From Pyrrhosoma nymphula (taxonomy: Eukaryota > Arthropoda > Insecta > Odonata > Coenagrionidae), in NCBI GenBank assembly GCA_963573305.1, contig OY754338.1:46465531-46529530 (forward strand): a stretch of 64,000 bases of DNA. Direction: 5' to 3'. Positions 44,881 through 55,144 of the stretch are shown here, one piece after another. The translations under genes were made by a program, and so were the position numbers. Below the pieces are notes generated by a model. The model saw only the letters and a program-made list of their open reading frames with translations, did no database searches and had not been told where the DNA came from. The stretch's first letter is position 1, and each line of letters opens with the position of its first letter.

Positions 44881-46849
44881 CGGGCTTCTCGCAAAAGAAT
44901 TCAATAAAGACACTCGAAATAATTGCGTTTTTCATACCAATTCTTGTGTGAGCAAATCTTAGTTTTTGTAACCGTTTCCAGTCACTGTAATTTGTGGCTG
45001 GGTTCGGAACACTGCGACCTTGTTCGAGTGACCTATTATTACCATTCCCTTTCCTCTCCAAACCCAGTAGGATCCCACGGGTAAAACCTTCGAGTAGGCA
45101 CCGCCTACGGGATGTCCCTGTGCCGGTACAGATCTTACATGCAGCTGACAGCCTGGCTCCAGAAAAGCGTCATCAGTTGTTATTACGATTCTACCCGATA
45201 TAGACGACTTAGTTTGCCAGCCTAGATGGTTCCCTTCTCCATTCAGGGCATAGTTATTCGTGTTTTTCCAATTCTGTACATCAAAGATACTCAATTTAAA
45301 GGGCTTCAGTTTTTTCGTAGCAAAAGAAAAATTACTACAAAATAAATTATATAACTGTATTAATAAGGAGAGCTAGACGAAGATATTTCTGAAAACAATT
45401 ATATATTTATGATAAATACCCAAACCACAATAATCATCTATGGGCATTATAGTTCACGAGAAAGAATCGCAATTGCTACAAGAATTTTCATCATGATATC
45501 ACGGTAATATTTAAAATAAATTTACGGCATTAACTTTTATATATTCAATTTGAATTATTTGTCCCCGAAAAATAAAAGTTTAAAGCATGTAATTCTTTCT
45601 TTTTACTGCAAGGATCATGAGAAAAAGAACTACGTGAAACTAACATGTGGAACATTGAGGATGAGTTCTATGAGAACTTCAATTTTACAACCTCTGGAGA
45701 GTTAAGGGTAATTTTTTTTCGGGATACAATTCTTGAAAAATTAAATTGTCAATAAATGCAAAGACCAGGTGGATGGAATAAACGAAAACTCCAGCATGCC
45801 AACAGGGAGACGTGTTAATAGTTTATTGTTTAAAGATCACTACTATACTTTGGTCAAAAACTTTGATCAATGCAAATAATTAGTGAATGAGAGTCTAAAC
45901 CACAAATACCAATATTTTCTGCAAGAATTAATGTAAAACCTAATATTTTGGGGTTCATTCAATTAAGATTATTTTAAGCCCGACAAAAAAGTGAAATCCG
46001 ATCGCAGATTGCTTTTTTAACCAGTGAAGTTAAAGAAGGAGCAATCAATGATGCTTTGCCAGCAACTAGAATGTAGAGAATGACATCATGTTCCATATAG
46101 ACAGCCAAAAAGCCTCCAAAAGGCAAGGGGTGCTAAAAAAATATTTTAAACCGTAATTATGGAACAGATAAAAAATGCGAAAAGCTTGTACATAGAATTA
46201 TCCAACTCCTGTATCACTCTACTGTGTGCATAACTCACGGAAATTAATTAAGACTCGTCTTCATATACTCTTCACTGAAGAGTGCAAAGAGATAAAGAGT
46301 CTTTAAGAGAAAATTTCCTTTTTTCCTTTTAATACAAGTTAAACCGGAAGATAAGGGTCTGAGTTCTTAAAAATCTCGAGTATTTTTAATTTCTTCTAGT
46401 TAAACCTACCTTTAACATGTACATTACACATTACCTTAATAATAACAATAAGCAAGGGTTACTACCATGCACTAACGAAAAGGCGAGTCAAAGCCATAGA
46501 AACAACTTTTGTTCTGGGAACAAAGTCCCTTGCAACACAAATTTAAAATGCATGCCACCATGGGGTATTAATAAAATACATAAAACAATAAATGAAACGA
46601 GCTGTGATAACTAAATCAAACAAATTACCCTCTTGAGTAAAGAAAATTACACAATTGTCACGATTATAACACCGAATCTGGTATCACAACAGAAAATTAA
46701 TTTCATAGTACAATAATACTAACAAATATCATTCGAATTCCTCGAATTACAAATGAGGTGTTGAGGACACTGAAGGGAACAGATAATCAGTAAATAACAA
46801 ATAATCATAATAAAAATAAAGAAATATTATTCTATTAAATCGAATCAAA
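44881..46849. other. AT-rich DNA, no gene recognised
   Basis: 45000-45240 is mixed composition and open in short frames on both strands; nothing identifiable. Confidence 0.55.
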
Positions 46850-46859
46850 AGTGCGATCC

Positions 46860-47180
46860 CACACTAAAGCGCCATATATGGGACATATATGTAGAGCGAT
46901 CTCCACATATTTCAGATATATGTGAAATACGTGGAGATATATATGGATTCTATTTAACATGGGCTCCAGAGAATATATTTATCCATTATGGTCAATATAT
47001 TCAATTCGACCAATTTTTAATAGAATCCATGTATGTGAAAGATGAAATAAAACAAGGAACATGTGGCCATACACCTGAACTATATTTAGCCTTATATGGG
47101 CACAATATGTTGCCATAGCTATAGAAAAACCATGAAAACGTATATGGAACCCGTTGATTGGGTCACAGTGAGCATGATAA
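46860..47180. repeat. CATATATG-word-rich repeat, block 1
   Basis: Irregularly spaced words CATATATG, CCATATAT and ATATATGG, often palindromic (for example CTCCACATATTTCAGATATA against TATATGTGAAATACGTGGAG). A similar block lies at 50000-50215. Confidence 0.6.
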
Positions 47181-47530
47181 TCTGACATTTCTTATGGACC
47201 GTACTTAAACATACTTAATTATTGTGCAACAGAACTGAAACATAAGTAGGATAACCAACATACACGGATAGAAGTATAATCTTCTCCCAACCCGCGTAGT
47301 TTCACCTATTCCTGCCTGTTTAGACTAGTTGGTTGGAATTTATGCCAAAATTGGTATTAAAGGCATGTGGTTCGTTCTACGCGACTGCGTCACTTCGAGA
47401 GGCAATTTATCATAGTCATTAATCGTTTATTATGAATGATACGATGAAAGAAATTGCGCCTCGTGATAATGAGTGTTCTTTCTAAGTGTTTTACTTTATT
47501 AAGTGCGTCACAGCTAGTGACACTGGTGTA

Positions 47531-47531
47531 T

Positions 47532-47565
<34 letters not shown>

Positions 47566-47566
47566 A
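47531..47566. repeat. (TA)n microsatellite
   Basis: TA run with one C interruption, directly left of a PLE fragment. Confidence 0.95.
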
Positions 47567-47614
47567 AAAACTTCGTCACTAGGGTGACTAAAAGGAAAAA
47601 AACACTCGTAATCC

Positions 47615-47860
47615 TTGACTCCCCTCAATATACGTATTAATAATCACCGTGCTAATTGTAAAAATCCTTCCCAATCTACTTCTCTTCCCGTTGCGATACA
47701 CGCCTCCCTCCACAAAAAATCCTTCAACCACTGCTACAATGTTTCAGTTCTTTTTTCCCTCCCCCCAACTGCACCCCCCCTTGAACTGAAATTGGTGGAA
47801 TTATCTTTTATTTGGCTGTATAAAGCATTTCAAACTCCGGGTATCAATGTCTTTCACTAA
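47615..47860 (+). CDS. PLE GIY-YIG endonuclease, C-terminal part
   Basis: An 81-codon frame that starts inside the nuclease domain, at TPLNIRINNHR, just after where YVG should be, and runs to INVFH and the stop. The GIY and YIG strands are lost, so this cannot be a working nuclease. Identity in order with TPLNIRMNNHR of the 49-kb copy and TPLNIRMNGHR of the 38-kb copy places it in the same PLE branch. The methionine is simply the first in the remnant; TTGACTCCCCTCAATAT upstream shows the frame began earlier. Confidence 0.8.
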   Translation: MTPLNIRINNHRANCKNPSQSTSLPVAIHASLHKKSFNHCYNVSVLFSLPPTAPPLELKLVELSFIWLYKAFQTPGINVFH

Positions 47861-48023
47861 ACTCCCTTCCCCTCTTCCCCCTCCATTCCCTTTCCTGCCT
47901 GCCCCTCCCTTTATTCCCCTCTTTCTCCTCCAATCTCTTCCCAGCCTGGCCCAACCTGCCCTCCCCTGCCTGCCCCGCCTCTCCTTTCTTCTTTCTTCTC
48001 TCCTTACTCACATCTGCATCCAG

Positions 48024-48075
48024 TACTCTCTCCAGTTCGGAAGAAGACAGTTGATTGCTGTCGAAAATTAAACAA
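48024..48075 (+). ncRNA. Hammerhead-like motif, PLE end
   Basis: CGGAAGA, stem II GACAG/CTGTC, GAAA, then ATTAAAC. The U of CUGA is G here, so the core is one base off consensus. Sister of the motif at 30.06 kb. Confidence 0.55.
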
Positions 48076-48147
48076 CCATTCGTGTGAGTTTCTTTTGTTT
48101 GTGTCACTATGTTTTTACTTGTCACGCCTGTGACTCCTTATTGGGTA

Positions 48148-48163
48148 TATATATATATATATA
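48148..48163. repeat. (TA)n tract between two PLEs
   Basis: Eight TA units joining the 47.6-kb PLE end to the left extension of the 48.2-49.5 kb palindrome. Confidence 0.9.
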
Positions 48164-48278
48164 ATGTCTTGGTAGAAAATCGCTCTCGGCGACGATGCAC
48201 ATGCATAAATAAAACAGTGATACACTAAACAAACACAGAAACACGCAAAAAGGACACTCACAAAAGAAAACTTGTACG

Positions 48279-48304
48279 TTTCGGCGTCAGGACGCCATCG
48301 TCAG
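48279..48304 (-). ncRNA. Hammerhead ribozyme, left arm
   Basis: Mirror of 49380-49405: CTGACGA (48298-48304) and GAAA (48279-48282) on the minus strand with an identical six-base-pair stem II. Confidence 0.78.
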
Positions 48305-48424
48305 CGGTAGAGGAATGATGAGTCCGCTCTGTTCCCTTGGGAAGGAAAGGGCAGAGAGGAAGGAAGGGGGGTAAGAGCGAATGGATAGTGGTGGGGAGAG
48401 AGAGGTGGCTATTGGGCTTTTAAT

Positions 48425-48819
48425 TCAATGGGCTAGGTTTAGCCCGGGCTTTTCGAATGCTCTTGTCACCCAAATATGGGCGTATTCACGAATTTTCACG
48501 TCAACATTACCGGCGGATTCAGGAAGGGCTTCTATGATCTCTAGGGAGAAACAATCGTCAAAATTTTGAGGGTGGGAGGCGGTATGTTTGGGAATGGGAT
48601 CAAGAAAAGGTGGAGTTTTGGTGGCATGGCGGTGATTGTTCATACGGATATTGAGGGGGGTGGTACATTTTCCCACATAGAAGGCAGGGCAGAAATTGCA
48701 GGAAAGGCGGTAGATGATGTTGCTGGTGGTACAATTGGCCGTAGAGGAAGATCTTTTGAGGGAGGGGGTGGCGGAGGGGCGGAGGAGAGAGCAGCATTTG
48801 CACCTCGGGCGTCCGCATG
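48425..48819 (-). CDS. PLE GIY-YIG endonuclease, left arm
   Basis: Minus-strand frame, C-terminal part identical in layout to the right-arm copy: CGRPRCKCC zinc-binding-like cluster, SNIIYRLSCNFCPAFYVG, the RMNNH helix, REYAHIWVTRAFEKPG and LNLAH. The open frame extends 5' through the spacer into antisense sequence of the other arm (to 48970), which is an artefact; no true start is present. One residue differs from the other arm (SHPQN here against SHSQN). Confidence 0.85.
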
Positions 48820-48864
48820 TTGAGGAAAGTGGCGGAGGGGGGGGCGGTGGGTTGCAGGGAGGGT

Positions 48865-49259
48865 CATGCGGACGCCCGAGGTGCAAATGCTGCTCTCTCC
48901 TCCGCCCCTCCGCCACCCCCTCCCTCAAAAGATCTTCCTCTACGGCCAATTGTACCACCAGCAACATCATCTACCGCCTTTCCTGCAATTTCTGCCCTGC
49001 CTTCTATGTGGGAAAATGTACCACCCCCCTCAATATCCGTATGAACAATCACCGCCATGCCACCAAAACTCCACCTTTTCTTGATCCCATTCCCAAACAT
49101 ACCGCCTCCCACTCTCAAAATTTTGACGATTGTTTCTCCCTAGAGATCATAGAAGCCCTTCCTGAATCCGCCGGTAATGTTGACGTGAAAATTCGTGAAT
49201 ACGCCCATATTTGGGTGACAAGAGCATTCGAAAAGCCCGGGCTAAACCTAGCCCATTGA
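48865..49259 (+). CDS. PLE GIY-YIG endonuclease, right arm
   Basis: The PLE-coding part begins at the inner edge of the arm and ends at the TGA at 49257-49259. Domains in order: a CGRPRCKCC cysteine cluster, a short linker, the nuclease with NIIY in place of GIY, FYVG, the RMNNHRH helix carrying the expected arginine and histidine, a variable loop, then SLEIIEALPE, whose glutamate is a plausible metal ligand, and the conserved IREYAHIW and LNLAH end. The frame is open without stops, so the copy is young, but the reverse transcriptase is entirely missing. In a full-length PLE this domain nicks target DNA. Confidence 0.88.
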
Positions 49260-49379
49260 ATTAAAAGCCCAATAGCCACCTCTCTCTCCCCACCACTATC
49301 CATTCGCTCTTACCCCCCTTCCTTCCTCTCTGCCCTTTCCTTCCCAAGGGAACAGAGCGGACTCATCATTCCTCTACCG

Positions 49380-49406
49380 CTGACGATGGCGTCCTGACGC
49401 CGAAAC
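49380..49406 (+). ncRNA. Hammerhead ribozyme, right arm, canonical
   Basis: CTGACGA (49380-49386), a perfect six-base-pair stem II GGCGTC/GACGCC with a two-base loop, GAAA (49402-49405) and C. All conserved core bases are present. Short stem III is typical of PLE hammerheads. Confidence 0.8.
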
Positions 49407-49470
49407 GTACAAGTTTTCTTTTGTGAGTGTCCTTTTTGCGTGTTTCTGTGTTTGTTTAGTGTATCACTGT

Positions 49471-49477
<7 letters not shown>

Positions 49478-49526
<49 letters not shown>
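49478..49526. repeat. (TA)n microsatellite joining two PLE palindromes
   Basis: About 24 TA units between the 48.2-49.5 kb palindrome and the 49.5-49.8 kb palindrome. Confidence 0.97.
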
Positions 49527-49529
<3 letters not shown>

Positions 49530-49802
49530 TATGCCAAGAGGGTGGCCGATAAAAAATATACACACGGAAAAAAGAACACTTACACATAAAAATTTTCGAT
49601 ATTTCGGTGAAGTCTAGCTCCACCTTTCTCAAGGTTTAAGGTAGGAATCATTCCTACCTTAAACCTTGAGAAAGGTGGAGCTAGACTTCACCGAAATATC
49701 GAAAATTTTTATGTGTAAGTGTTCTTTTTTCCGTGTGTATATTTTTTATCGGCCACCCTCTTGGCATACTGTATATTTATCACCCGAGTGATTTTCCTGG
49801 AA

Positions 49803-49806
<4 letters not shown>
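49522..49806. mobile_element. PLE terminal palindrome (same family as 38.9 kb)
   Basis: Arms 49522-49648 and 49650-49776 (127 bp each) are perfect inverses around a single C at 49649. Beyond the right arm the unique extension TTATCACCCGAGTGATTTTCC (kept also at 39.06 kb) leads to a long (TA)n. It has no coding sequence. The two inverted ends were fused after loss of everything upstream of the terminal repeat. Confidence 0.9.
49664..49697 (+). ncRNA. Hammerhead-derived motif, altered core
   Basis: CCTTGAGAAAGGTGG ... CACCGAAATA: stem II GGTG/CACC and GAAA survive, but CTTGAGA replaces CTGANGA. The mirror copy is on the minus strand at 49601-49634. Likely non-cleaving or a diverged variant. 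Confidence 0.45.

Positions 49807-49895
<89 letters not shown>
49807..49895. repeat. (TA)n microsatellite, ~89 bp
   Basis: Uninterrupted TA dinucleotides; the longest such run in the window. Confidence 0.97.
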
Positions 49896-49897
<2 letters not shown>

Positions 49898-49999
49898 CGT
49901 TCACTCACTCACACACCGCCTTTAGGCGAATAAATATATATGAATATATAAATCTATCCATTTCCATAGAAGAAAAACTACGTACGTACAGAAATTTTC

Positions 50000-50215
50000 A
50001 TCTATAATGGTGAAAAATATGGTTAATAATATCTTTTAAATGTCATATATCAAACATATATGGAAAACATATTGATGAAGCATACATGTCTAACCCACAT
50101 ATTCCCCCATATATGTAACATATATTGGCAGTGCAACATAACTTGAGCAAATATATAGGTCGTATATGGCGTGTCCATATATGTCCATTATATCTCCCAT
50201 ATATGGGGCTTCAGT
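50000..50215. repeat. CATATATG-word-rich repeat, block 2
   Basis: Recurrent CATATATGG, CCATATATG and ATATATTGG words similar to 46860-47180. Confidence 0.6.
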
Positions 50216-51020
50216 AAGGAATGTTCAGGCCATACGCTCGGATAAGACATTATTTTAAATACCCTTCGAAAATTTCGAGAGATGTTTCACAAAACGAGGC
50301 GACACATATTACCCGGTGCCAGACGCCCACGCATTGTGGCTACGAGGATTAAATGGAGACGTCCCGCCACACTCCTTGTCTCTAAACTTTCTTCACTCCA
50401 TCCTTCCCTCTCTCCTCCACCTTAACCAGCCAGCCTCCCATCCGCATGCCCGCCTTAATCCGGGTCCACAAAATTCCCTTTGAAACCCCTTCCGCGCCGC
50501 AAGAAAGACCGCCCGCGTCGACTAACCCCTCCCACCCATCCCCCTTCTCCCTTCTAGGATTATATAACCTTCCCGCAAACCCTTTTCAGGGCCTTTCTCC
50601 ACCACATGCAGCACACCTCCACAGGTCTCGCCGAAAACATCCATCCCAAACCCTTCTGCATGGCGTTGGTGCGGTGTGGATGGTGAAGAGGACCCGAAAC
50701 TCCCTTGTTCTCCTTCACCGCAGAATCAGCTCCTCAAGTCTCATAACGCCTGACGAACTACTGAAAAACGCGAGAGGAGGGAAAAACCAACCCTCTTAAC
50801 CTCCACATTTACGCTGTGAATTCCAATGGTGTGCAACTTTGGTAGATGCATTCAAAATTCAGTGTAGGAAATGCGGAATGAAGATGAAATACATAGATAC
50901 ACATCACGCCATTCCTTATCGGGGTAGGAATAGTCAAATAACTTAGTTCTATGGGTAATGCCTAAAATATTGATTCCTTTTTAATAATTTCCTCCATAAT
51001 ACCGCAAGACGGAGGGAGCA
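50216..51020. other. No gene recognised
   Basis: A pyrimidine-rich, CpG-containing segment at 50380-50800 is open for 117 codons but the translation is proline/serine-rich low complexity. The remainder is AT-rich. Confidence 0.5.
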
Positions 51021-51027
51021 TTACACA

Positions 51028-51128
51028 CAGCATATGCTCTTTCATTTCTCTTACCCTAATGCATTGCTTTATACATGCTCTCCTATTCTTAAGACTGCTA
51101 AAATTCCTCCAATTTTCCCTTACATCAC
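51028..51128 (-). repeat. LINE tail fragment, second LINE family
   Basis: Reverse complement reads CAGTCTTAAGAATAGGAGAG, GTATAAAGCAATGCAT and GTAAGAGAAATGAAAGAG, matching 11780-11850 closely. Frame broken. Confidence 0.6.
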
Positions 51129-51179
51129 ATTCACCAACGAAATAATCGTTCTACAACTTCCTATCACTCAATTAAATAT

Positions 51180-51975
51180 GTTATAAAGTTTAAAAAGTGG
51201 TGTTGGACAGAGCTGTTGGGGAAAACCTAATAGAGATACTGATGAAAATAGGAATAGAGTTAAGAGACTCATCATAATCATCACCATTACATATGGCTCA
51301 AAGGGCACAGTTGAGGGTGGCTGACGGAGAGTCAGCCTGGGCAGTTACAGGTCGTGGGGAAGGCAAGGCTGACCACGGTCACCTGTGCTTTGTAAAATTT
51401 ACGTCAACGAAATGGTAAATGTGGAATGGAGATTGTTGGATATGAGACTAAAAGTAAAAAGCCAGCTGATAAAATGGTTTAGATTCTCGAAAGACCAGGC
51501 GTTCATAAATCGATCACTCAAAAGATAGAAATCCTTAATAGATTGATTTGATAAGCAGTGAGGGAAAAACGTAGTAATGGTTATTCATGAAGAAAACAAA
51601 AGTGATGAGGTTTTCTAGAACAAAGAAAGCGAGGCTGTTCATAAAAATGGGAAAGAACAAACAGGAGTTAGTACAGCGAGGAGCATTCTGCTAGCAAAAG
51701 AAGCGTTCAACAATAGAAGGGAGCTGATTACGGGAACTTGGGGAACGATAAAGTGAATAGATTGGTGAAGAGATTAATATGGACTGTAGCGTTGTATGGG
51801 CCAAAAACGTGGATTTTGAGAAGAGTAGACGAGAAAAGGCTGCAGGCGCTTGAAATGTGGGCGTGGAAGAGAATGGGGAAGGTTCGGTGGACGGAATGGA
51901 AGACAAATGAGGAAGTACTTGGTATGGTGGATGAGAAGAGGAAACTTCTAGTGGATATTATGAGAAAGACCTGAC
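51180..51975 (+). pseudogene. RTE-like LINE reverse transcriptase C-terminus
   Basis: A 78-codon open stretch (51738-51974) carries the strongest signature: KRLIWTVALYGPKTW, LRRVDEKRLQALEMWAWKRM, KVRWTEWKTNEEVLGMV and EKRKLLVDIM. This is the C-terminal region of the reverse transcriptase in this LINE family (YGxETW, RL.AFEMW.WRRM, TNEEVL). Upstream at 51600-51730 shorter frames give a VSTARSILLAKEAFNNRREL block of the same protein. It stops at RKT before the GHILR and GRPR tail, so both ends are truncated. Homologous minus-strand fragments lie at 55.2-56.2 kb. Confidence 0.82.
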
Positions 51976-52019
51976 ATAATAAAGACTTGTTGAAGTGAGC
52001 GTAGATTGGAACGAATCCG

Positions 52020-52345
52020 CGCATACGAACGACGTTGAATGGAACGATATACCTATGCTAATATTTCGATAAACTGGCATTAAGTAGGACCATGATGGTT
52101 AACAATATTAATATCGGCCAAATAGTCGTGTAGGGTATTTTAATATATCCAAAAATGTATTTATAAACAAATCTTTCATACAGTAAATAAATCCTTAACA
52201 ATATCTATGTTTGACGGCTTTGCTGAAATTCAGCTCATAAAAAAATCGAGTATGTAATTATCGAAGTTCTTTTACTGTCTAGTTTACATAAATTCTGCTC
52301 GTTATCTGTTTTGAATGCGCTGCCTAGTGCGCAGGGTTTAGCACG
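52020..52345. repeat. Dispersed repeat of unknown type, copy 2
   Basis: Aligned with 22738-23085 through ACGAACGACGTTGAATGGA, CTTAACAATAT-TATGTTTGACGG and TAATTATCGAAGTTCTT. It starts about 45 bp after the LINE remnant ends. Confidence 0.65.
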
Positions 52346-53100
52346 AATGTTAACAACGTGCGTTGCTGCGTTGTGAAGTAAGCAGAGCTCTTGAGCGAAT
52401 AGTAAGCTATCGTTCTGGACCCCGGAACTTGTTAGTCACCTAAATAAGTACGGTATTAGTGTAGCCTGTATCCACAATCAGAAAAAGCATTATACTCTAT
52501 TATAGCCAATCTCCACATCCCATTTTGTATCCCAACTGTGTTAACATAAGGTATAATGGAATAAGTACCTATACAATAACTTTTGTCACGAAAATTAACG
52601 GAGGCAAGTCGCAGAATAACACAAAGATCACAAGAAGAAATGAAACTACATCAGCGGGAACTATCGACCGATTTCAGCAAAAAAATGATGAAAGTCCTCC
52701 TTTATGCTGAAGTTTCCACCAGTACTCAGTCAATGTCCTGGCAGCAAGTTCTTCAGTTGACATTAGTTCACAAAATTCATTTAAAAAATTGGATCTGACG
52801 CCATTGACGTAGTCATTATAAAAAATGCATTGTTGTCATAAGCAACAATATTATATGGAGACGTGCATGGACTCTTTCAGAGTGTGGATGAATACTACAC
52901 TATTACCAATAAATTGGGGTAAAAAAAATTGCCAAGAGGCATTCAAGTATTGTGAGTATTCCAGAGTCACAAAACTTTGATGTACAGCAAGCCTGCAGAG
53001 AATAAGGGTGAAAGAAAATACTCCAAAGAGTAGAATCCGCAAAGGAAAAAGTTATTTTCGAGGGAAGGACGATATCCCCATAAAAACCATGCCCGTATAA
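52346..53100. other. No gene recognised
   Basis: Mostly AT-rich with short unsupported frames. Confidence 0.55.
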
Positions 53101-53484
53101 TTGATTATTCCACATCATAGATCGTTTTCGGAAGTCATTTTCCGACTATTTATCAAGGAGCGCGGAAAAGATCGACGGTGCACTGGGATGAATACGCCAT
53201 GCATGGCGCGGGGAAAGGAACCGGGAAGAGAGCCAGGAACGAATGGATCTCTGAAGAGAGCATATAGGTACCACAAAGAGGGGCTGAAGGCAAGGGCCGG
53301 AGGGGGCTCTGTAGTAGACGGTGAACAAAAAGAAAGAAACCCAAATGTGGAAGAAAGGCAGGAGGGTGGAGAAGGAAGATTAACTGTTGTGCGTGACAGA
53401 CGAGACCCGTGTGGTAAGATGGCTGCTTCTCGTCTGGGAGCTTGTGGAGAGGTAAGCGATCACTGCTTAGAAGAGGATGTATAA
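53101..53484 (+). other. GC-richer segment with possible first exon
   Basis: A 127-codon frame of charged low-complexity protein. Within it, AAGATGGCTGC at 53418 is a strong animal initiation context, and about 30 bp on lies GAG|GTAAGC, a near-ideal 5' splice donor at 53451. MAASRLGACGE would be the exon's coding end. No downstream acceptor or partner exon was identified, so this is only a candidate. Confidence 0.22.
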
Positions 53485-54900
53485 ATGATGTCGTTAAGTG
53501 GAGGCGTCCTTTAAAACAGTCACGTCACATAACCCCAACTTATAGTGGTAGCGAAACATGGCGGCTTACGTGGAGAAAGCCATTATCAGTGCAGGAGTCC
53601 ATTCTCTACCAAATTGCTTCGCACGGGGGAGTAAGGTAGTCTGAAACTTTCGATTAGCTGGGCTACGAAGTCGTTAGCTGACGGAGGGAAACAGGAGATC
53701 AACAATGCAAATACTTGACATAAACAAAATATCTATCAACAGCAGATTTATGGTCTACGTTTATCGATGAGGCAAAGTTCACTTTTAAAGGCAGAAAATA
53801 AAGACAAACCAAAGAAAATTTATATGGTGTGTCAATTTAGTGTTTCATATTTTCAAATATCTTATTTATATTATTTTAAATTATTATTTTATTTTTTCCA
53901 TATTTGGGCTCACTTTAAATGGAATGGCTGGACTGTCGCAAACCGTTATTGCCGTATTAAAAAATCTTAATCTGTCAATCACATCAGCTATTCACCCTTT
54001 ATGACTCTTAGACCCGGTTTTATACGATCTGGTTAGTGTTAACAGCAAGATGAAGTAACTTTTCGGTTAACTGATTTTAAGTGAGAGCTTGGGCTTTCTA
54101 AAGTACATCAGACTGTCGGCCAGTTTACGAGAGCATTATCAATGGGAGAACGTATAAACTTAAATTTTCGTACGAAATAATATTTAAACAGAGAGTATAT
54201 AACACGGCTTTAAGTCATTTGTTTACGTGGGCTTCTCCAGCCGGTTACGGTCAACATCAGCGTATTTTATCTCTGCTTTATTTGTATCTCAACCATTGTA
54301 GTGAAACGCTATTTTTTGACACTTTCACACCCTCTCGAGTTAGAGTCAGTTATGCTGGCAATGTGCTGTCCACTATGCGCTACCCTCTCCTCTATGCTCC
54401 TTATAATACCCCAGGTTTTCATTTTGTTTTTATTTAATAACTATTCAAAATGTCATGTGCGTTACGTATTTGTTGCTTTTAGGGGTATGTACCCAGAGCA
54501 TTGAATAAATCTCTTCTCTCTCTCTAGCATACGAGCCTTCCCCTCATTGAAATCACTCATCAAACCAAGTTTCAATACCACTATACTGCATTTTCACGCC
54601 TCAAAGACATGCATTTTTTACCAGAAAAATCCACCGAACGGCACTCTGTGTCTTATGCACCTTCCAACTATGGACGTACCCATCCCCGCTCGTACACCGT
54701 GAACGCACATAGCTTCAGGAGTACACGTGCGTGCACTTGCAGCACGTATTTCCTAATGCTGCCAACTTATAGAGGTTGGCGCTGGCCTCGATGGGGGGCG
54801 GGGGAAGACGAATCGCGATAATCGATAAAGGCAAACAAAATCGTCTACCGGTAATATTAGGTTAACATGGAAGTAAGACTACTTATACTGAACTTTTACA
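53485..54900. other. AT-rich DNA, no gene recognised
   Basis: Frames of up to 72 codons with no domain. Confidence 0.55.
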
Positions 54901-54927
54901 GTTGACGTTCCTACCCTCCATCCACTA

Positions 54928-55140
54928 TTACATTCTTGATATGATGCTTTCCCGCCGTATGATGCTGGTGAAGTCCATTCGGGTTCTCAACCGGGTCACA
55001 CTCCGCATTTCTGCCGACGTTTCGATGTACGAGTCGTCCATCATCGATACCCTGCTTACGATGGATGAATCGTGCATCGAAACGTCGGCAGAAATGCGGA
55101 GTGTGATCCGGTGGAGAACCCGAACACACTTCACCAATAT
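54928..55140. mobile_element. Diverged PLE terminal palindrome inside a LINE tail
   Basis: Arms about 54967-55050 and 55052-55135 pair at a sum of 110102 with a mismatch every several bases. Outer parts share GGTGAAGTCCATTCGGGTTC against its diverged inverse. Degenerate hammerhead motifs sit on both strands near the centre. It abuts the minus-strand LINE tail at 55145. Confidence 0.7.
55055..55088 (+). ncRNA. Decayed hammerhead motif
   Basis: CTTACGA (G of CUGA changed to T), a hairpin with GATG/CATC, then GAAACGTC. The minus-strand partner (TCGATGA ... GAAACGTC) at 55014-55047 is also imperfect. Probably inactive. Confidence 0.45.
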
Positions 55141-55144
55141 AACT

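Larger units (their letters stand above)
47570..48150 (+). mobile_element. 5'-truncated PLE (same family as 30.0 kb)
   Basis: Endonuclease remnant, CT-rich 3' UTR, hammerhead-like motif, and a terminal block CTTGTCACGCCTGTGACTCC shared inverted with 29983-30040. It ends in (TA)n at 48148-48163, which leads into the next PLE. Confidence 0.8.
48164..49479. mobile_element. Palindromic PLE, second family
   Basis: Arms 48205-48819 and 48865-49479 (615 bp each) pair at a constant sum of 97684 with very few mismatches; the spacer is 45 bp (48820-48864). Each arm holds a GIY-YIG frame, a 3' UTR and a canonical hammerhead reading outward. The left side alone has a further 41 bp (48164-48204), like the one-sided extension of the other palindromes. 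The right side runs into (TA)n. Confidence 0.92.

Noticed and set aside
48566..49118. Frames antisense to the PLE endonuclease at 49 kb
   Set aside because: Shadows of the GIY-YIG frames in the opposite arm.
50740..50780. Another hammerhead (CTGACGA ... GAAAAACG)
   Set aside because: No stem II can form between the two motifs.
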